This document shows positions 8,781 through 17,499 of a DNA stretch of 64,000 bases, piece after piece. Source of the DNA: Dryocola sp036489025 (lineage in GTDB: Bacteria; Pseudomonadota; Gammaproteobacteria; Enterobacterales; Enterobacteriaceae); assembly GCA_036489025.1 (NCBI GenBank), contig DASXGN010000036.1, positions 62,001-126,000 of the forward strand, in the 5' to 3' direction. The notes under the pieces are model-generated. The model was not told the origin of the DNA. It ran no database searches and saw only the letters and a program-made list of their open reading frames with translations. Position 1 is the stretch's first letter. Every line of letters begins with the position of its first letter. The translations under genes and the position numbers were made by a program.

Positions 8781-10138
8781 TATTCTCGTCCTGTTGCTAC
8801 GGGTTTCAGTTCTACGCGCTTGATGTCGCCCACAATGACCAGGTAGCTAAGGACGGCGACGATAGCGTGAACCCCGACGTAAATCAGCGCCCCGTTGAAG
8901 GAGCCGGAAACCCCAACAATGTAGCCGATAGCGATGGGCGTCACGATGCCGGAAACGTTGCCGAACATATTGAACAGGCCACCGCTCAGGCCGCTGATTT
9001 CTTTTGGTGCCGTATCGGCCATGACCGCCCAGCCCAGCGCGCCAATGCCTTTACCGAAGAAGGCCATCGCCATAAATCCGACCACCACCCATTCAGTCTG
9101 CACGTAGTTGCAGAACACCATGCTGACCGAGAGCAACATCCCCAGCACGATAGGCGTTTTGCGGGCGATATTTAACGAGCCCGTGCGGCGCATCAGCCAG
9201 TCGGAAATCACGCCGCCCAGCACCCCGCCCGCGAAGCCGCAGACCGCAGGCACCGAGGCGACAAAACCGGCCTTCAGAATCGACATCCCTTTTTCCTGCA
9301 CCAGATAAACCGGGAACCAGGTAATAAAGAAATAGGTTAGCGCGTTAATGCAGTACTGGCCGATGTAGATGCCGATCATCATCCGGGAGCCGATCATCTG
9401 CTTGATCTGACCCCACTTCTGCGAGAACGGGATCGTATCGCCGCTCTTCTTCTGATCCATATTGATCAGCGCGCCGCCCTCTTCGATGTACTCCAGCTCT
9501 TTCTTGTTCACGCCCGGATGGTTGTTCGGCTCATGGATAACCTTCAGCCAGACAAAGCTGATGACTACGCCCAGCCCGCCCATGAAGAAGAAGACGTGTG
9601 ACCAGCCCACTTCGTGCGTCAGCCAGCCCATAATCGGGGCAAAGATGACGGTCGCAAAATACTGCGCCGAGTTAAAAATCGCTACCGCGGTGCCGCGCTC
9701 CTGCGCAGGGAACCAGGCGGCAACTATTCGACTGTTGCCGGGGAAGGAAGGCGCTTCGGCCAGGCCCACCAGGAAGCGCAGCGTGAACAGCGCGATAATG
9801 ATGCCAAAACCGTTGAAGATATCGACGAAGCCCTGCAGCAGGGTAAACATCGACCAGATAAAAATGGACCAGAAGTAGACTCGTTTTGAGCCGAAGCGGT
9901 CAAGCAGCCAGCCGCCGGGGATTTGGCCGATAACGTAAGCCCAGGAGAACGCGGAGAACACGTATCCCATGCCAATCGGGTCAAGGCCAATGTCTTTTGC
10001 CATTTCGGAGCCGGCAATTGACAGCGTGGCGCGGTCGCCATAGTTAAATGAAGTGACGATAAACAGCATCACCACTATCCAGTAGCGAGCGTTGGTCCTT
10101 TTTTCGACCGCGCTCGCCGTTTGGCTAATTGTGTTCAT
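8780..10138 (-). CDS. gudP: D-glucarate/galactarate transporter GudP
   Basis: 452-aa major facilitator (anion:cation symporter family) with about 12 hydrophobic segments, almost colinear with E. coli GudP (YWIVVMLFIVTSFNYGDRATLS at the N-terminus, LAEAPSFPGNSRIVAAWFPAQERGTA mid-protein). It brings glucarate across the inner membrane. The frame is open 31 codons further upstream, but I chose the ATG at 10138 because AGGAG lies 7 nt before it and homology starts there. It is first gene of the operon. Confidence 0.96.
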   Translation of the reverse strand: MNTISQTASAVEKRTNARYWIVVMLFIVTSFNYGDRATLSIAGSEMAKDIGLDPIGMGYVFSAFSWAYVIGQIPGGWLLDRFGSKRVYFWSIFIWSMFTLLQGFVDIFNGFGIIIALFTLRFLVGLAEAPSFPGNSRIVAAWFPAQERGTAVAIFNSAQYFATVIFAPIMGWLTHEVGWSHVFFFMGGLGVVISFVWLKVIHEPNNHPGVNKKELEYIEEGGALINMDQKKSGDTIPFSQKWGQIKQMIGSRMMIGIYIGQYCINALTYFFITWFPVYLVQEKGMSILKAGFVASVPAVCGFAGGVLGGVISDWLMRRTGSLNIARKTPIVLGMLLSVSMVFCNYVQTEWVVVGFMAMAFFGKGIGALGWAVMADTAPKEISGLSGGLFNMFGNVSGIVTPIAIGYIVGVSGSFNGALIYVGVHAIVAVLSYLVIVGDIKRVELKPVATGRE

Positions 10139-10458
10139 GATGCACTCCTGAACTGAACAGCATTTGTAGGGTATCGGAAACGGCGCGTTGGTTATTCCGC
10201 AGTATTTTTTAGTCGTGAAGCGGGTTATCACGCCGGTTTCTGCGGTTTGTTATTTCACCGAGGGAAAGTATAAGAAGGTCGATTGCCCGCCTCATCGTGC
10301 AAAGACACAAGTTTAAAGCTCGGGAAACGAGCAGTTTTTGGCTTCTGTCCATGACGCTGGGGGATGGTTCACGAATTTTGGAACGACTCAGAAAAACGAG
10401 AGGAATTTCGGCTGGAAAGCTTACTGCCATACGGGAGGTAAAGCGGGAGACTTCAGGC
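10139..10458 (-). promoter_or_regulatory. gudP upstream region
   Basis: 370 bp without a gene separate gudP from yqcA. On the minus strand TATACT (plus-strand 10267-10272) is the best -10, with no good -35, which suggests an activator. In E. coli the gud operon is activated by CdaR; I cannot recognise its site by eye. A small hairpin GCTCG-GGAAA-CGAGC (about 10319-10333) is also present. Confidence 0.4.
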
Positions 10459-10493
10459 AAAAAAATGGCGGGTCACGTTGCCGTTTACCCGCC
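10459..10493 (-). terminator. Terminator of yqcC-truC-yqcA
   Basis: On the minus strand the 7-bp stem GGCGGGT/ACCCGCC (10467-10473 with 10487-10493) is followed by seven T residues, 16 bp after the yqcA stop. Typical intrinsic terminator. Confidence 0.85.
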
Positions 10494-10508
10494 GGATGGC
10501 CTATTTAT

Positions 10509-10958
10509 TTAGCTCAGGAGCTTCGCCCATTCCTCAACCCAGGGGTTAGAAACCGCTTCAGGCTCAGGATGGTCGTTGGCGTCAATCGCCAGCACGCTGC
10601 CGACGCGGGTTGCGCCCTGCTCCTGCAGCAGGGCATCAAACTGCTTGCCGCCGCCGCAAAAATGGTCGTAGTTGCTATCGCCCAGCGCGACTAAGCCGTA
10701 GCGCAATTCGGGCTGGTAGCCCACTTCGTCTTTTATGGCCTGGAACAGCGGCACGATGCTGTCGGGTAAATCGCCCTGGCCGGTAGTCGAGGTGACGACC
10801 AGCACGTAATGTTCGCGATAGTGCTGCCAGTCGGACAGCTCCGGATCTTCAAACACCGTGGCTTTATGCCCGTGCTTTTTCAGAATCGCTTCGGCCTCTT
10901 CCGCTACCAGCAGCGAGTTGCCATACATCGTGCCAACAAAAATACCCACTTCGGCCAT
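10509..10958 (-). CDS. yqcA: Flavodoxin-like protein YqcA
   Basis: 149-aa short-chain flavodoxin. The FMN phosphate loop is at the N-terminus (VGTMYGNSL), followed by STTGQGDLPDS and LGDSNYDHFCGGG loops that contact the flavin. Cytosolic electron carrier of unknown partner. It lies 16 bp after truC on the same strand, so it is likely co-transcribed with yqcC-truC. Confidence 0.95.
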   Translation of the reverse strand: MAEVGIFVGTMYGNSLLVAEEAEAILKKHGHKATVFEDPELSDWQHYREHYVLVVTSTTGQGDLPDSIVPLFQAIKDEVGYQPELRYGLVALGDSNYDHFCGGGKQFDALLQEQGATRVGSVLAIDANDHPEPEAVSNPWVEEWAKLLS

Positions 10959-10974
10959 CGTTTAACTCTCTGAT

Positions 10975-11757
10975 TTAAGGTGCCTGAACGTCATCCTGAC
11001 GGTTGCCCGCGGCAAACTCAACCTTTTCGATATCGCCCAGCAGGCCACGCCAGCCAAACTGTGACATCGTTTGCATCCAGGTATCATCAAGCCTGGCGCG
11101 CAGGGTCAGCGGCTCGCCGGTTATCGGGTGGATAAGTTCAAGACGGCTGGCGTGCAGCATTAAGCGCTGGCAGCCGAAATGCTCTGCCGCCGCGCGGTTC
11201 TGCCGCAAATCACCATGCTTTGAATCCCCGATAATCGGGTGGCGGAGATGCGAAAGATGGCGACGAAGCTGATGCTTGCGGCCCGTTTTCGGCTCAAGCT
11301 CAACGAGGCTATAGCGCGACGTTGGATAGCGCCCCGCAGGCACCGGCATTTCGACGGTTGCCAGGCTGCGATAGTGGGTCACCGCAGCCTGCGGCCCCTT
11401 CTCCTGGCTGGCGTGCTTGTCGGCAATTTTATCGAGCTCTTCGGTCAGCGGATAATCCAGAACCTCATCCCCTTCAAGCCAGCCGCGCGTCACGGCGTGA
11501 TAGCATTTTTGGATCTGATGATTCTCAAACTGCCCGGAGAGCAAACGCCCAACCTCGCTTGAAAGGCCCATCAAAAGCACGCCGGAGGTTGGCCTGTCGA
11601 GGCGGTGGACGGTAAAAACGTGCTTGCCGATTTGGTCACGCACGGTTTGCATCACAAACACCGTTTCATGCCTGTCCAGCCAGCTGCGGTGCACCAGCCA
11701 GCCCGACGGCTTGTTGACCGCCACCAGCCATTCATCCTGATAAATGATTTCCAGCAT
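10975..11757 (-). CDS. truC: tRNA pseudouridine(65) synthase TruC
   Basis: 260-aa RluA-family pseudouridine synthase that modifies U65 in certain tRNAs. The family motif HRLDRPTSGVLL (residues about 52-63) contains the catalytic Asp. GRKHQLRRHLSHLRHPIIGDSKHG is present near residue 160. The start overlaps the stop of yqcC by one base (TGATG), indicating coupling. Confidence 0.95.
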   Translation of the reverse strand: MLEIIYQDEWLVAVNKPSGWLVHRSWLDRHETVFVMQTVRDQIGKHVFTVHRLDRPTSGVLLMGLSSEVGRLLSGQFENHQIQKCYHAVTRGWLEGDEVLDYPLTEELDKIADKHASQEKGPQAAVTHYRSLATVEMPVPAGRYPTSRYSLVELEPKTGRKHQLRRHLSHLRHPIIGDSKHGDLRQNRAAAEHFGCQRLMLHASRLELIHPITGEPLTLRARLDDTWMQTMSQFGWRGLLGDIEKVEFAAGNRQDDVQAP

Positions 11758-12086
11758 CAGTCGACTTTACCGCCAAACAGCACGTCCAGCTCCTGCAATG
11801 CCGCTAACAGCGGCTCGCGGCCAATATGGGCAGCATCCAGGGCCATTTCGTAATACGGCGCGATGGCGAACTCGGCGGGCAGCGGCTGTCCGCTGTCGAG
11901 CAGCGCGTGCATGCGGGGAATCAGCACCCACTGCAGCCACTCGTGCGGCTCGAGGGTATCCATACAAAACGGCTGGGAACTCTCGAAGGCGGCAGGCTGC
12001 GGCGCCATTCCCTGCCACAGCTGATGGTCACGCAAAACCTGTTCGATAGCGTGTAAATGCTGGCGTACCAGCGCATGGCGTTCCAT
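11757..12086 (-). CDS. yqcC: YqcC family protein
   Basis: 109-aa DUF446 protein with a mostly helical, tryptophan-rich sequence (QPFCMDTLEPHEWLQWVLIPRMHALLD). Function is not established; it is conserved directly upstream of truC in enterobacteria. First gene of the yqcC-truC-yqcA group, beginning 71 bp beyond the csrB terminator. Confidence 0.92.
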   Translation of the reverse strand: MERHALVRQHLHAIEQVLRDHQLWQGMAPQPAAFESSQPFCMDTLEPHEWLQWVLIPRMHALLDSGQPLPAEFAIAPYYEMALDAAHIGREPLLAALQELDVLFGGKVD

Positions 12087-12156
12087 GAAAACCTCATACG
12101 TCAGTCAAAAGAAGCCGGCAAGCATACCACTTCTTAGGACCAGCCGAAAAAATGCA

Positions 12157-12530
12157 TAAAAAAAGGGAGCACTGTTTACACAGTGCTCCCGGTTCGTTTC
12201 GCAGCTAATCCGGCTACTTTTGGTGCTCCCTGCTCGTCCGTGACAACTTTGTCCTACGGTCTCCTGACCTACAATCCTTCGTAATCGCATCCTGCAACCA
12301 ACATCCTGCTGGTGTCCTGCATCATCCTGATGCGAAATCCTTTGGTCTTCCAGACCCGCCGACCTTCCTGCTTCGGCTCTCATTCTCCGTCCTGGAGGTG
12401 TCCTTTACTCATCCTGAGTGTTCCATGCTTCTTCCTGAAGCCTTCCTTGTCACACCGTCCTGGTGTCATCCGCTTCTTCATGAAGTGACATCATCCTGAT
12501 ATCGCCTTCACTACCCGACTCCCTGTCGAT
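12157..12530 (-). ncRNA. csrB: CsrB regulatory RNA
   Basis: About 374-nt small RNA that sequesters the translational regulator CsrA. The 5' end reads ATCGACAGGGAGTC against GTCGACAGGGAGTC in E. coli. Roughly 25 GGA trinucleotides (counted by eye) fill the body, many in AGGA/CAGGATG loops of small hairpins. The 3' end is the conserved terminator GGGAGCACTG...CAGTGCTCCC (12165-12190) with a T-tract. Position between yqcC and syd and length match E. coli (369 nt). Transcription is expected to need phospho-UvrY. Confidence 0.97.
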
Positions 12531-12679
12531 GAACATAGAATCTACCATTTGGCCGCTTCTGACAAGGTACCCAACGGGAAAGTTCCCATAAACCTTCATT
12601 CGAAAGCGCACGACAGATCAGATAAATTACTGATTAATAAGGAAACTAAAAATCATCAGTCAGCCAATGCCTTACACAA

Positions 12680-12720
12680 AGTTAGCGATCTCTCACAGGC
12701 TTTGTAAGAGATCTCTCACA
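12680..12720 (-). promoter_or_regulatory. UvrY-binding palindrome upstream of csrB
   Basis: The minus strand at 12703-12720 reads TGTGAGAGATCTCTTACA, which I recall as the 18-bp UvrY/SirA site described for E. coli csrB. It lies 173-190 bp upstream of the csrB start. A second, degenerate copy (TGTGAGAGATCGCTAACT, 12680-12697) follows immediately towards csrB, sharing the left half. Confidence 0.85.
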
Positions 12721-12740
12721 AGCCCCGCAGACTTGTGCCA

Positions 12741-13289
12741 TCAAATAACCTGCGGCTGAAGATCGTTCAGAAACGCCACAAGCGACGGCGCAAGCGTTCT
12801 GCGGGCCTTTGTGCCGATCTTCTCCAGCACCACTTCGCCGCTTAAATTGCACAGCGACACGACTTCCATTTCATCCTGCGTGGTGGCAAGAAACAGCGTG
12901 GGGGAAAGTTTCAGACGTTTCTGGGTCACCAGATGGCCGATCAGGTTTTCCTGCACCCGCTGAAAATCATCTTCGCTCCACGCCTGAAGCAGCGTCAAAG
13001 CAACCGTACCTGAAAGCGCAGACATATCCCCGGCAAACTGCGTGGTATAAAACTGATGGGCCGCGGGCTGGAGCGAAATATTCATAGCTCGCTCAACGCC
13101 GCTCAAATTCGCCTCGGGGGCAAACGGCTGCGGCTGCCAGCGCACATCGCTGCCGGTCGTGGTCACAATACAGGGGGAAGGCACACCGTATAAATCTTCG
13201 CTGGCAGGCCAGCCGCCGGTCTGCTCACGCCAGAGCGTACAAAAACGCTCCGTGAATGATTCCAGCGCCTGGCGCACGTCGTTATCCAT
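12741..13289 (-). CDS. syd: SecY-interacting protein Syd
   Basis: 182-aa peripheral cytoplasmic-side protein that binds SecY and can disrupt poorly assembled translocons. YGVPSPCI, FYTTQFAGDM and WSEDDFQRVQENLIGHLVTQKRLK are colinear with E. coli Syd (181 aa). I chose the ATG at 13289 rather than the upstream GTG/ATG codons in frame because homology begins with MDNDVRQ. Divergent from queF. Confidence 0.95.
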   Translation of the reverse strand: MDNDVRQALESFTERFCTLWREQTGGWPASEDLYGVPSPCIVTTTGSDVRWQPQPFAPEANLSGVERAMNISLQPAAHQFYTTQFAGDMSALSGTVALTLLQAWSEDDFQRVQENLIGHLVTQKRLKLSPTLFLATTQDEMEVVSLCNLSGEVVLEKIGTKARRTLAPSLVAFLNDLQPQVI

Positions 13290-13357
13290 CAATTTCTCAC
13301 TCACATAAGGCTGCGGTACAATAGAGGCTAATTGTACCTGCATTCCTTCGGTGACAC

Positions 13358-14200
13358 ATGTCTTATGAAAAACACCAGGCGCTTAGCGGCCTGACGCTCG
13401 GTAAACCAACCGCCTACCAGGACACCTATGAACCCGCGCTGCTGCAAGCCGTGCCGCGCAGCCTGAACCGCGATCCCCTCGGCCTTCGGGCCGACAGCCT
13501 GCCCTTTAGCGGCGGCGATATCTGGACGCTGTACGAACTCTCCTGGCTGAACGACAAAGGCCTGCCGCAGGTTGCTGTGGGGCACGTCCAGCTCGACGCC
13601 AGCAGCGTCAATCTTGTGGAATCTAAAAGCTTTAAGCTCTATCTGAACAGCTTTAACCAGACCCGCTTTAGCGACTGGGAAACTGTGCAGGAAACGCTGA
13701 AGCGCGATTTAAGCGCCTGCGCGCAGGGCGATGTCAGCGTAGTGCTGTTCCGCCTGCATGAGCTTGAGGGCCAGGAAATCGCCGTCTTTACCGGTGACTG
13801 CATCGACGGTCAGGACATCGCTATCGACGGCTACGAGTTCAACGCGGATTACCTTGAGGGCGCGGCCGGAGAGGCGATCGTAGAAGAAACGCTGGTCAGC
13901 CACCTGCTTAAATCCAACTGTCTGATCACCCATCAGCCGGACTGGGGCTCGGTACAAATTCGCTATCGCGGCCCGCAAATTGACCGCGAAAAGCTGCTGC
14001 GCTATCTCGTTTCCTTCCGCCACCACAACGAATTCCATGAACAGTGCGTGGAGCGAATTTTTAATGATATTCAGCGCTTTTGCGCGCCTGAATCATTAAG
14101 CGTTTATGCACGCTACACGCGGCGCGGTGGACTGGATATTAACCCGTGGCGCACGAATACCGACTTCCATCCCGCGTTCGGTCGCCTGGTTCGTCAATAA
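13358..14200 (+). CDS. queF: 7-cyano-7-deazaguanine reductase QueF
   Basis: 280-aa NADPH-dependent nitrile reductase that converts preQ0 to preQ1 in queuosine biosynthesis. It is the long, two-domain enterobacterial type. The active-site Cys lies in LKSNCLITHQPDWGSVQIRY (about residue 188) and the HHNEFHEQCVERIF segment follows. Length is close to the 282 aa of E. coli. Single gene with its own promoter in the 68-bp gap to syd. Confidence 0.97.
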   Translation: MSYEKHQALSGLTLGKPTAYQDTYEPALLQAVPRSLNRDPLGLRADSLPFSGGDIWTLYELSWLNDKGLPQVAVGHVQLDASSVNLVESKSFKLYLNSFNQTRFSDWETVQETLKRDLSACAQGDVSVVLFRLHELEGQEIAVFTGDCIDGQDIAIDGYEFNADYLEGAAGEAIVEETLVSHLLKSNCLITHQPDWGSVQIRYRGPQIDREKLLRYLVSFRHHNEFHEQCVERIFNDIQRFCAPESLSVYARYTRRGGLDINPWRTNTDFHPAFGRLVRQ

Positions 14201-14315
14201 ATGCGAAAAGCCTCGCAGGGGTAAAAAGGATTATTGTTTTCAGGTTGTTAAAATCGCCGCGCCAGGGCTATTGTAATCACTGGGAGCGGCGATTTTCGTT
14301 CCGTAAGGAGTTAAC

Positions 14316-15680
14316 TTGATTACACATATTAGCCCGCTTGGCTCAATGGACATGTTGTCGCAGCTGGAAGTCGATATGCTTAAACGCACGGCCAGCAGCG
14401 ACCTTTACCAACTTTTCCGCAACTGCTCGCTTGCCGTTCTAAACTCCGGCAGCCAGACCGACAGCAGCAAAGAGCTGCTTTCTCGCTACGAAAATTTTGA
14501 CATCAACGTGCTGCGCCGCGAGCGTGGCGTAAAGCTTGAACTGATTAATCCGCCGGAAGAAGCCTTTGTGGATGGCAGAATCATCCGCGCCCTGCAGGCT
14601 AACCTGTTCGCCGTGCTGCGTGACATCCTGTTCGTTAACGGCCAGCTAACCAGCGCAGGCCGCCTGCCGAACCTCGATCTGGAAGACTCCAGCCACATCA
14701 CCAACATGGTGTTTTCGATTTTACGTAACGCCCGTGCGCTGCACGTCGGCGAGGCGCCAAACCTCGTGGTCTGCTGGGGCGGTCACTCCATCAACGAAAA
14801 CGAATATCTGTATGCGCGCCGCGTCGGAACTCAGCTGGGCCTGCGCGAACTGAACATCTGCACCGGCTGCGGCCCAGGCGCGATGGAAGCGCCGATGAAA
14901 GGTGCCGCCGTCGGCCACGCGCAACAGCGCTACAGAGACGGGCGTTTTATCGGCCTGACCGAACCCTCCATTATTGCCGCAGAGCCGCCAAACCCGCTGG
15001 TTAACGAGCTGATTATCATGCCGGATATTGAAAAGCGCCTCGAGGCGTTTGTCCGTATCGCCCACGGCATAATCATCTTCCCGGGCGGCGTAGGCACGGC
15101 GGAAGAGCTACTGTATCTGCTGGGCATCCTTATGAATCCGCACAACCATGACCAGGTTCTGCCGCTGATTCTGACCGGCCCGAAAGAGAGCGAAGATTAC
15201 TTCCGCGTGCTCGACGAGTTCATCGTGAATACCGTCGGCGAAAAAGCCCGCCGCCACTACAAAATTATTATTGATGATGCCCCGGAAGTCGCGCGCCTGA
15301 TGAAAAAGGCTATGCCGCAGGTGAAAGAGAACCGCCGCGAAACCGGGGACGCGTACAGCTTTAACTGGTCGATTCGCATCGCACAGGACCTCCAGATGCC
15401 GTTTGAGCCAACCCATGAAAACATGGCGGACCTTAAACTCTATCCGGATCAGCCAGCCGAAAAACTGGCGGCCTCACTGCGCCGCGCTTTCTCCGGTATT
15501 GTGGCGGGCAACGTAAAAGAGGGCGGGATTCACGCCATCGAAAAATACGGTCCGTACAAAATCCACGGCGATGCCCAAATGATGAAGCGCATGGACGACC
15601 TGCTGCAGGGCTTTGTCGCGCAGCACCGTATGAAGCTACCGGGCAGCGCGTACATTCCCTGTTACGAAATCTGCACCTGA
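14316..15680 (+). CDS. ppnN: Nucleotide 5'-monophosphate nucleosidase PpnN
   Basis: 454-aa PpnN (YgdH), a LOG-fold nucleosidase that cleaves purine and pyrimidine 5'-monophosphates to base and ribose 5-phosphate and is stimulated by (p)ppGpp in E. coli. The lysine-decarboxylase-like motif PGGVGTAEE is near residue 255 and CTGCGPGAMEAPMKGA near 190. The start is TTG, preceded by AAGGAG at good spacing, and the N-terminal MITHISPLGSMDMLSQLEVDML agrees with the family. Confidence 0.96.
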   Translation: MITHISPLGSMDMLSQLEVDMLKRTASSDLYQLFRNCSLAVLNSGSQTDSSKELLSRYENFDINVLRRERGVKLELINPPEEAFVDGRIIRALQANLFAVLRDILFVNGQLTSAGRLPNLDLEDSSHITNMVFSILRNARALHVGEAPNLVVCWGGHSINENEYLYARRVGTQLGLRELNICTGCGPGAMEAPMKGAAVGHAQQRYRDGRFIGLTEPSIIAAEPPNPLVNELIIMPDIEKRLEAFVRIAHGIIIFPGGVGTAEELLYLLGILMNPHNHDQVLPLILTGPKESEDYFRVLDEFIVNTVGEKARRHYKIIIDDAPEVARLMKKAMPQVKENRRETGDAYSFNWSIRIAQDLQMPFEPTHENMADLKLYPDQPAEKLAASLRRAFSGIVAGNVKEGGIHAIEKYGPYKIHGDAQMMKRMDDLLQGFVAQHRMKLPGSAYIPCYEICT

Positions 15681-15687
15681 CATCCTC

Positions 15688-15715
15688 AAGGGCGGCCGTC
15701 GCGTCGCCCTTTTCT
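15688..15715 (+). terminator. Terminator of ppnN
   Basis: Stem AAGGGCG/CGCCCTT directly after the stop codon, followed by TTTCTTTTCT. Confidence 0.85.
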
Positions 15716-16140
15716 TTTCTCTTCCCGCACCAAGCCAAACGATTGCGCTCGCATAAAACGCCCGCAAAACATCACGTCCTTTGAACAATTTCCTGCTGAA
15801 TCTGCTGTATTCGCCGCTTTGTGTAGGGAAAAACGAGTTATTTATCAGTGGCTAATTTATCGCATCTTTTGCAGATGGTAGTCTTTGCGCGCTTAAATTC
15901 TGCCCACAGGATCGCGAGCAGAGTGAAATATCGGCAATAACCATGCAAATGGTGGATTCTTGCAATTGGGATCGCGATCACTGATAGATTGATGACTTAA
16001 CTGTATCTTTCCGCCCGCCAATAGTTACGGGCCAAAATTACTAGAAAAACGCCCGTACACAGAATTTAGTTTCATCGGTCGAGCGATAACCATCGTTAAT
16101 GACTGAAATTTTGCAAAAATATGTTCTTCTGGAGAAGTTG
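15716..16140 (+). promoter_or_regulatory. sdaC upstream region
   Basis: Gap of 460 bp (from ppnN stop) with no gene. It becomes AT-rich after 15780. Nine bases, GGATCGCGA, occur at 15909-15917 and again at 15969-15977, exactly 60 bp apart; the second is inside the palindrome GATCGCGATC. Long promoter regions fit a regulated serine transporter gene, but I cannot assign the factors. Confidence 0.35.
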
Positions 16141-17430
16141 ATGGAAACCACTCAAACCGGCAGTATTGCCTCTGTCGAGACAAAAAGTTCATGGCGTAAG
16201 TCTGATACCATGTGGATGCTGGGCCTGTACGGCACGGCCATCGGTGCAGGCGTGCTGTTCCTGCCGATTAACGCAGGCGTCGGCGGCCTGATTCCTCTGC
16301 TGATCATGGCAGTGCTCGCCTTCCCAATGACCTACTTTGCGCACCGTGGCTTAACCCGCTTTGTGCTGTCCGGCAAAAACCCCGGTGAAGACATCACCGA
16401 AGTGGTAGAAGAACACTTTGGCGTCGGCGCAGGTAAACTGATTACCCTGCTTTATTTCTTCGCCATCTACCCGATTCTGCTGGTTTATAGCGTTGCGATC
16501 ACCAACACCGTAGACAGCTTCATTACTCACCAGCTGGGTATGGTTTCGCCTCCGCGCGCCATTCTGTCCCTGATTCTGATTGTCGGCATGATGACCATCG
16601 TTCGTTTCGGCGAGCAGATGATCGTCAAGGCGATGAGCATTCTGGTGTTCCCGTTCGTTATCGCCCTGATGCTGCTGGCGCTGTACCTGATTCCTAACTG
16701 GAGCGGCGCGGTATTCGAAACGCTTTCCTTCAGCGCGACTCCGGCGACCGGCAGCGGCCTGTGGATGACCCTGTGGCTGGCGATCCCGGTAATGGTGTTC
16801 TCTTTCAACCACTCCCCGATCATCTCTTCTTTCGCGGTCGCCAAGCGTGAAGAGTACGGCGACGAAGCAGAAAAGAAATGCTCCCGCATTCTGGCTTTCG
16901 CACACATCATGATGGTATTGACGGTGATGTTCTTCGTGTTCAGCTGCGTGCTGAGCCTTTCTCCGGCAAACCTGGCCGAAGCGAAAGCGCAGAACATCTC
17001 TATTCTGTCTTACCTGGCTAACCACTTTAACGCGCCGGTTATCGCCTGGATGGCACCAATCATTGCGATTGTCGCTATCACTAAATCCTTCCTCGGCCAC
17101 TACCTGGGCGCTCGTGAAGGCTTTAACGGCATGGTTATCAAGACCCTGCGCGGAAAAGGTAAAACCATCGAAATCAACAAGCTGAACCGCATCACCGCGA
17201 TCTTCATGCTGGTCACCACCTGGATTGTTGCCACGCTGAACCCAAGCATCCTGGGCATGATTGAAACCCTGGGCGGCCCGATTATCGCGATGATTCTGTT
17301 CCTGATGCCGATGTACGCGATTCAGAAAGTACCGGCCATGCGCAAATACAGCGGCCACATCAGCAACGCGTTTGTGGTCATCATGGGCCTGATTGCTATC
17401 TCCGCTATCTCTTACTCTCTGTTCAGCTAA
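16141..17430 (+). CDS. sdaC: Serine/H+ symporter SdaC
   Basis: 429-aa hydroxy/aromatic amino acid permease-family transporter with about 11 membrane segments, e.g. MLGLYGTAIGAGVLFLPINAG. Nearly identical in length to E. coli SdaC. It imports L-serine for breakdown by the SdaB enzyme next door. An upstream in-frame ATG at 16099 was rejected. The ATG at 16141 has GGAG 6 nt before it and starts METTQT as in E. coli. Confidence 0.97.
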   Translation: METTQTGSIASVETKSSWRKSDTMWMLGLYGTAIGAGVLFLPINAGVGGLIPLLIMAVLAFPMTYFAHRGLTRFVLSGKNPGEDITEVVEEHFGVGAGKLITLLYFFAIYPILLVYSVAITNTVDSFITHQLGMVSPPRAILSLILIVGMMTIVRFGEQMIVKAMSILVFPFVIALMLLALYLIPNWSGAVFETLSFSATPATGSGLWMTLWLAIPVMVFSFNHSPIISSFAVAKREEYGDEAEKKCSRILAFAHIMMVLTVMFFVFSCVLSLSPANLAEAKAQNISILSYLANHFNAPVIAWMAPIIAIVAITKSFLGHYLGAREGFNGMVIKTLRGKGKTIEINKLNRITAIFMLVTTWIVATLNPSILGMIETLGGPIIAMILFLMPMYAIQKVPAMRKYSGHISNAFVVIMGLIAISAISYSLFS

Positions 17431-17437
17431 TAGCTTT

Positions 17438-17469
17438 AAACCGCCTGCTCCCTGCGGGCGGTTTCCCCT
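17438..17469 (+). terminator. Hairpin between sdaC and sdaB
   Basis: Perfect 8-bp stem AAACCGCC/GGCGGTTT (17438-17445 with 17457-17464), then CCCCTCTTT. The T-run is weak and sdaB starts 36 bp later, so it may be a partial terminator lowering sdaB expression relative to sdaC. Confidence 0.6.
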
Positions 17470-17499
17470 CTTTAAAGTCACTCACGCACTGGACGCATC

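Noticed and set aside
12241..12530. Repeated TCCTG-type motifs that look like a repeat array or CRISPR
   Set aside because: The spacing is irregular and the motifs are the GGA loops of csrB read on the other strand.
16351..17481. 376-codon open frame on the minus strand
   Set aside because: Antisense to sdaC; composition dominated by His, Asn, Gln, Arg and no family resemblance.
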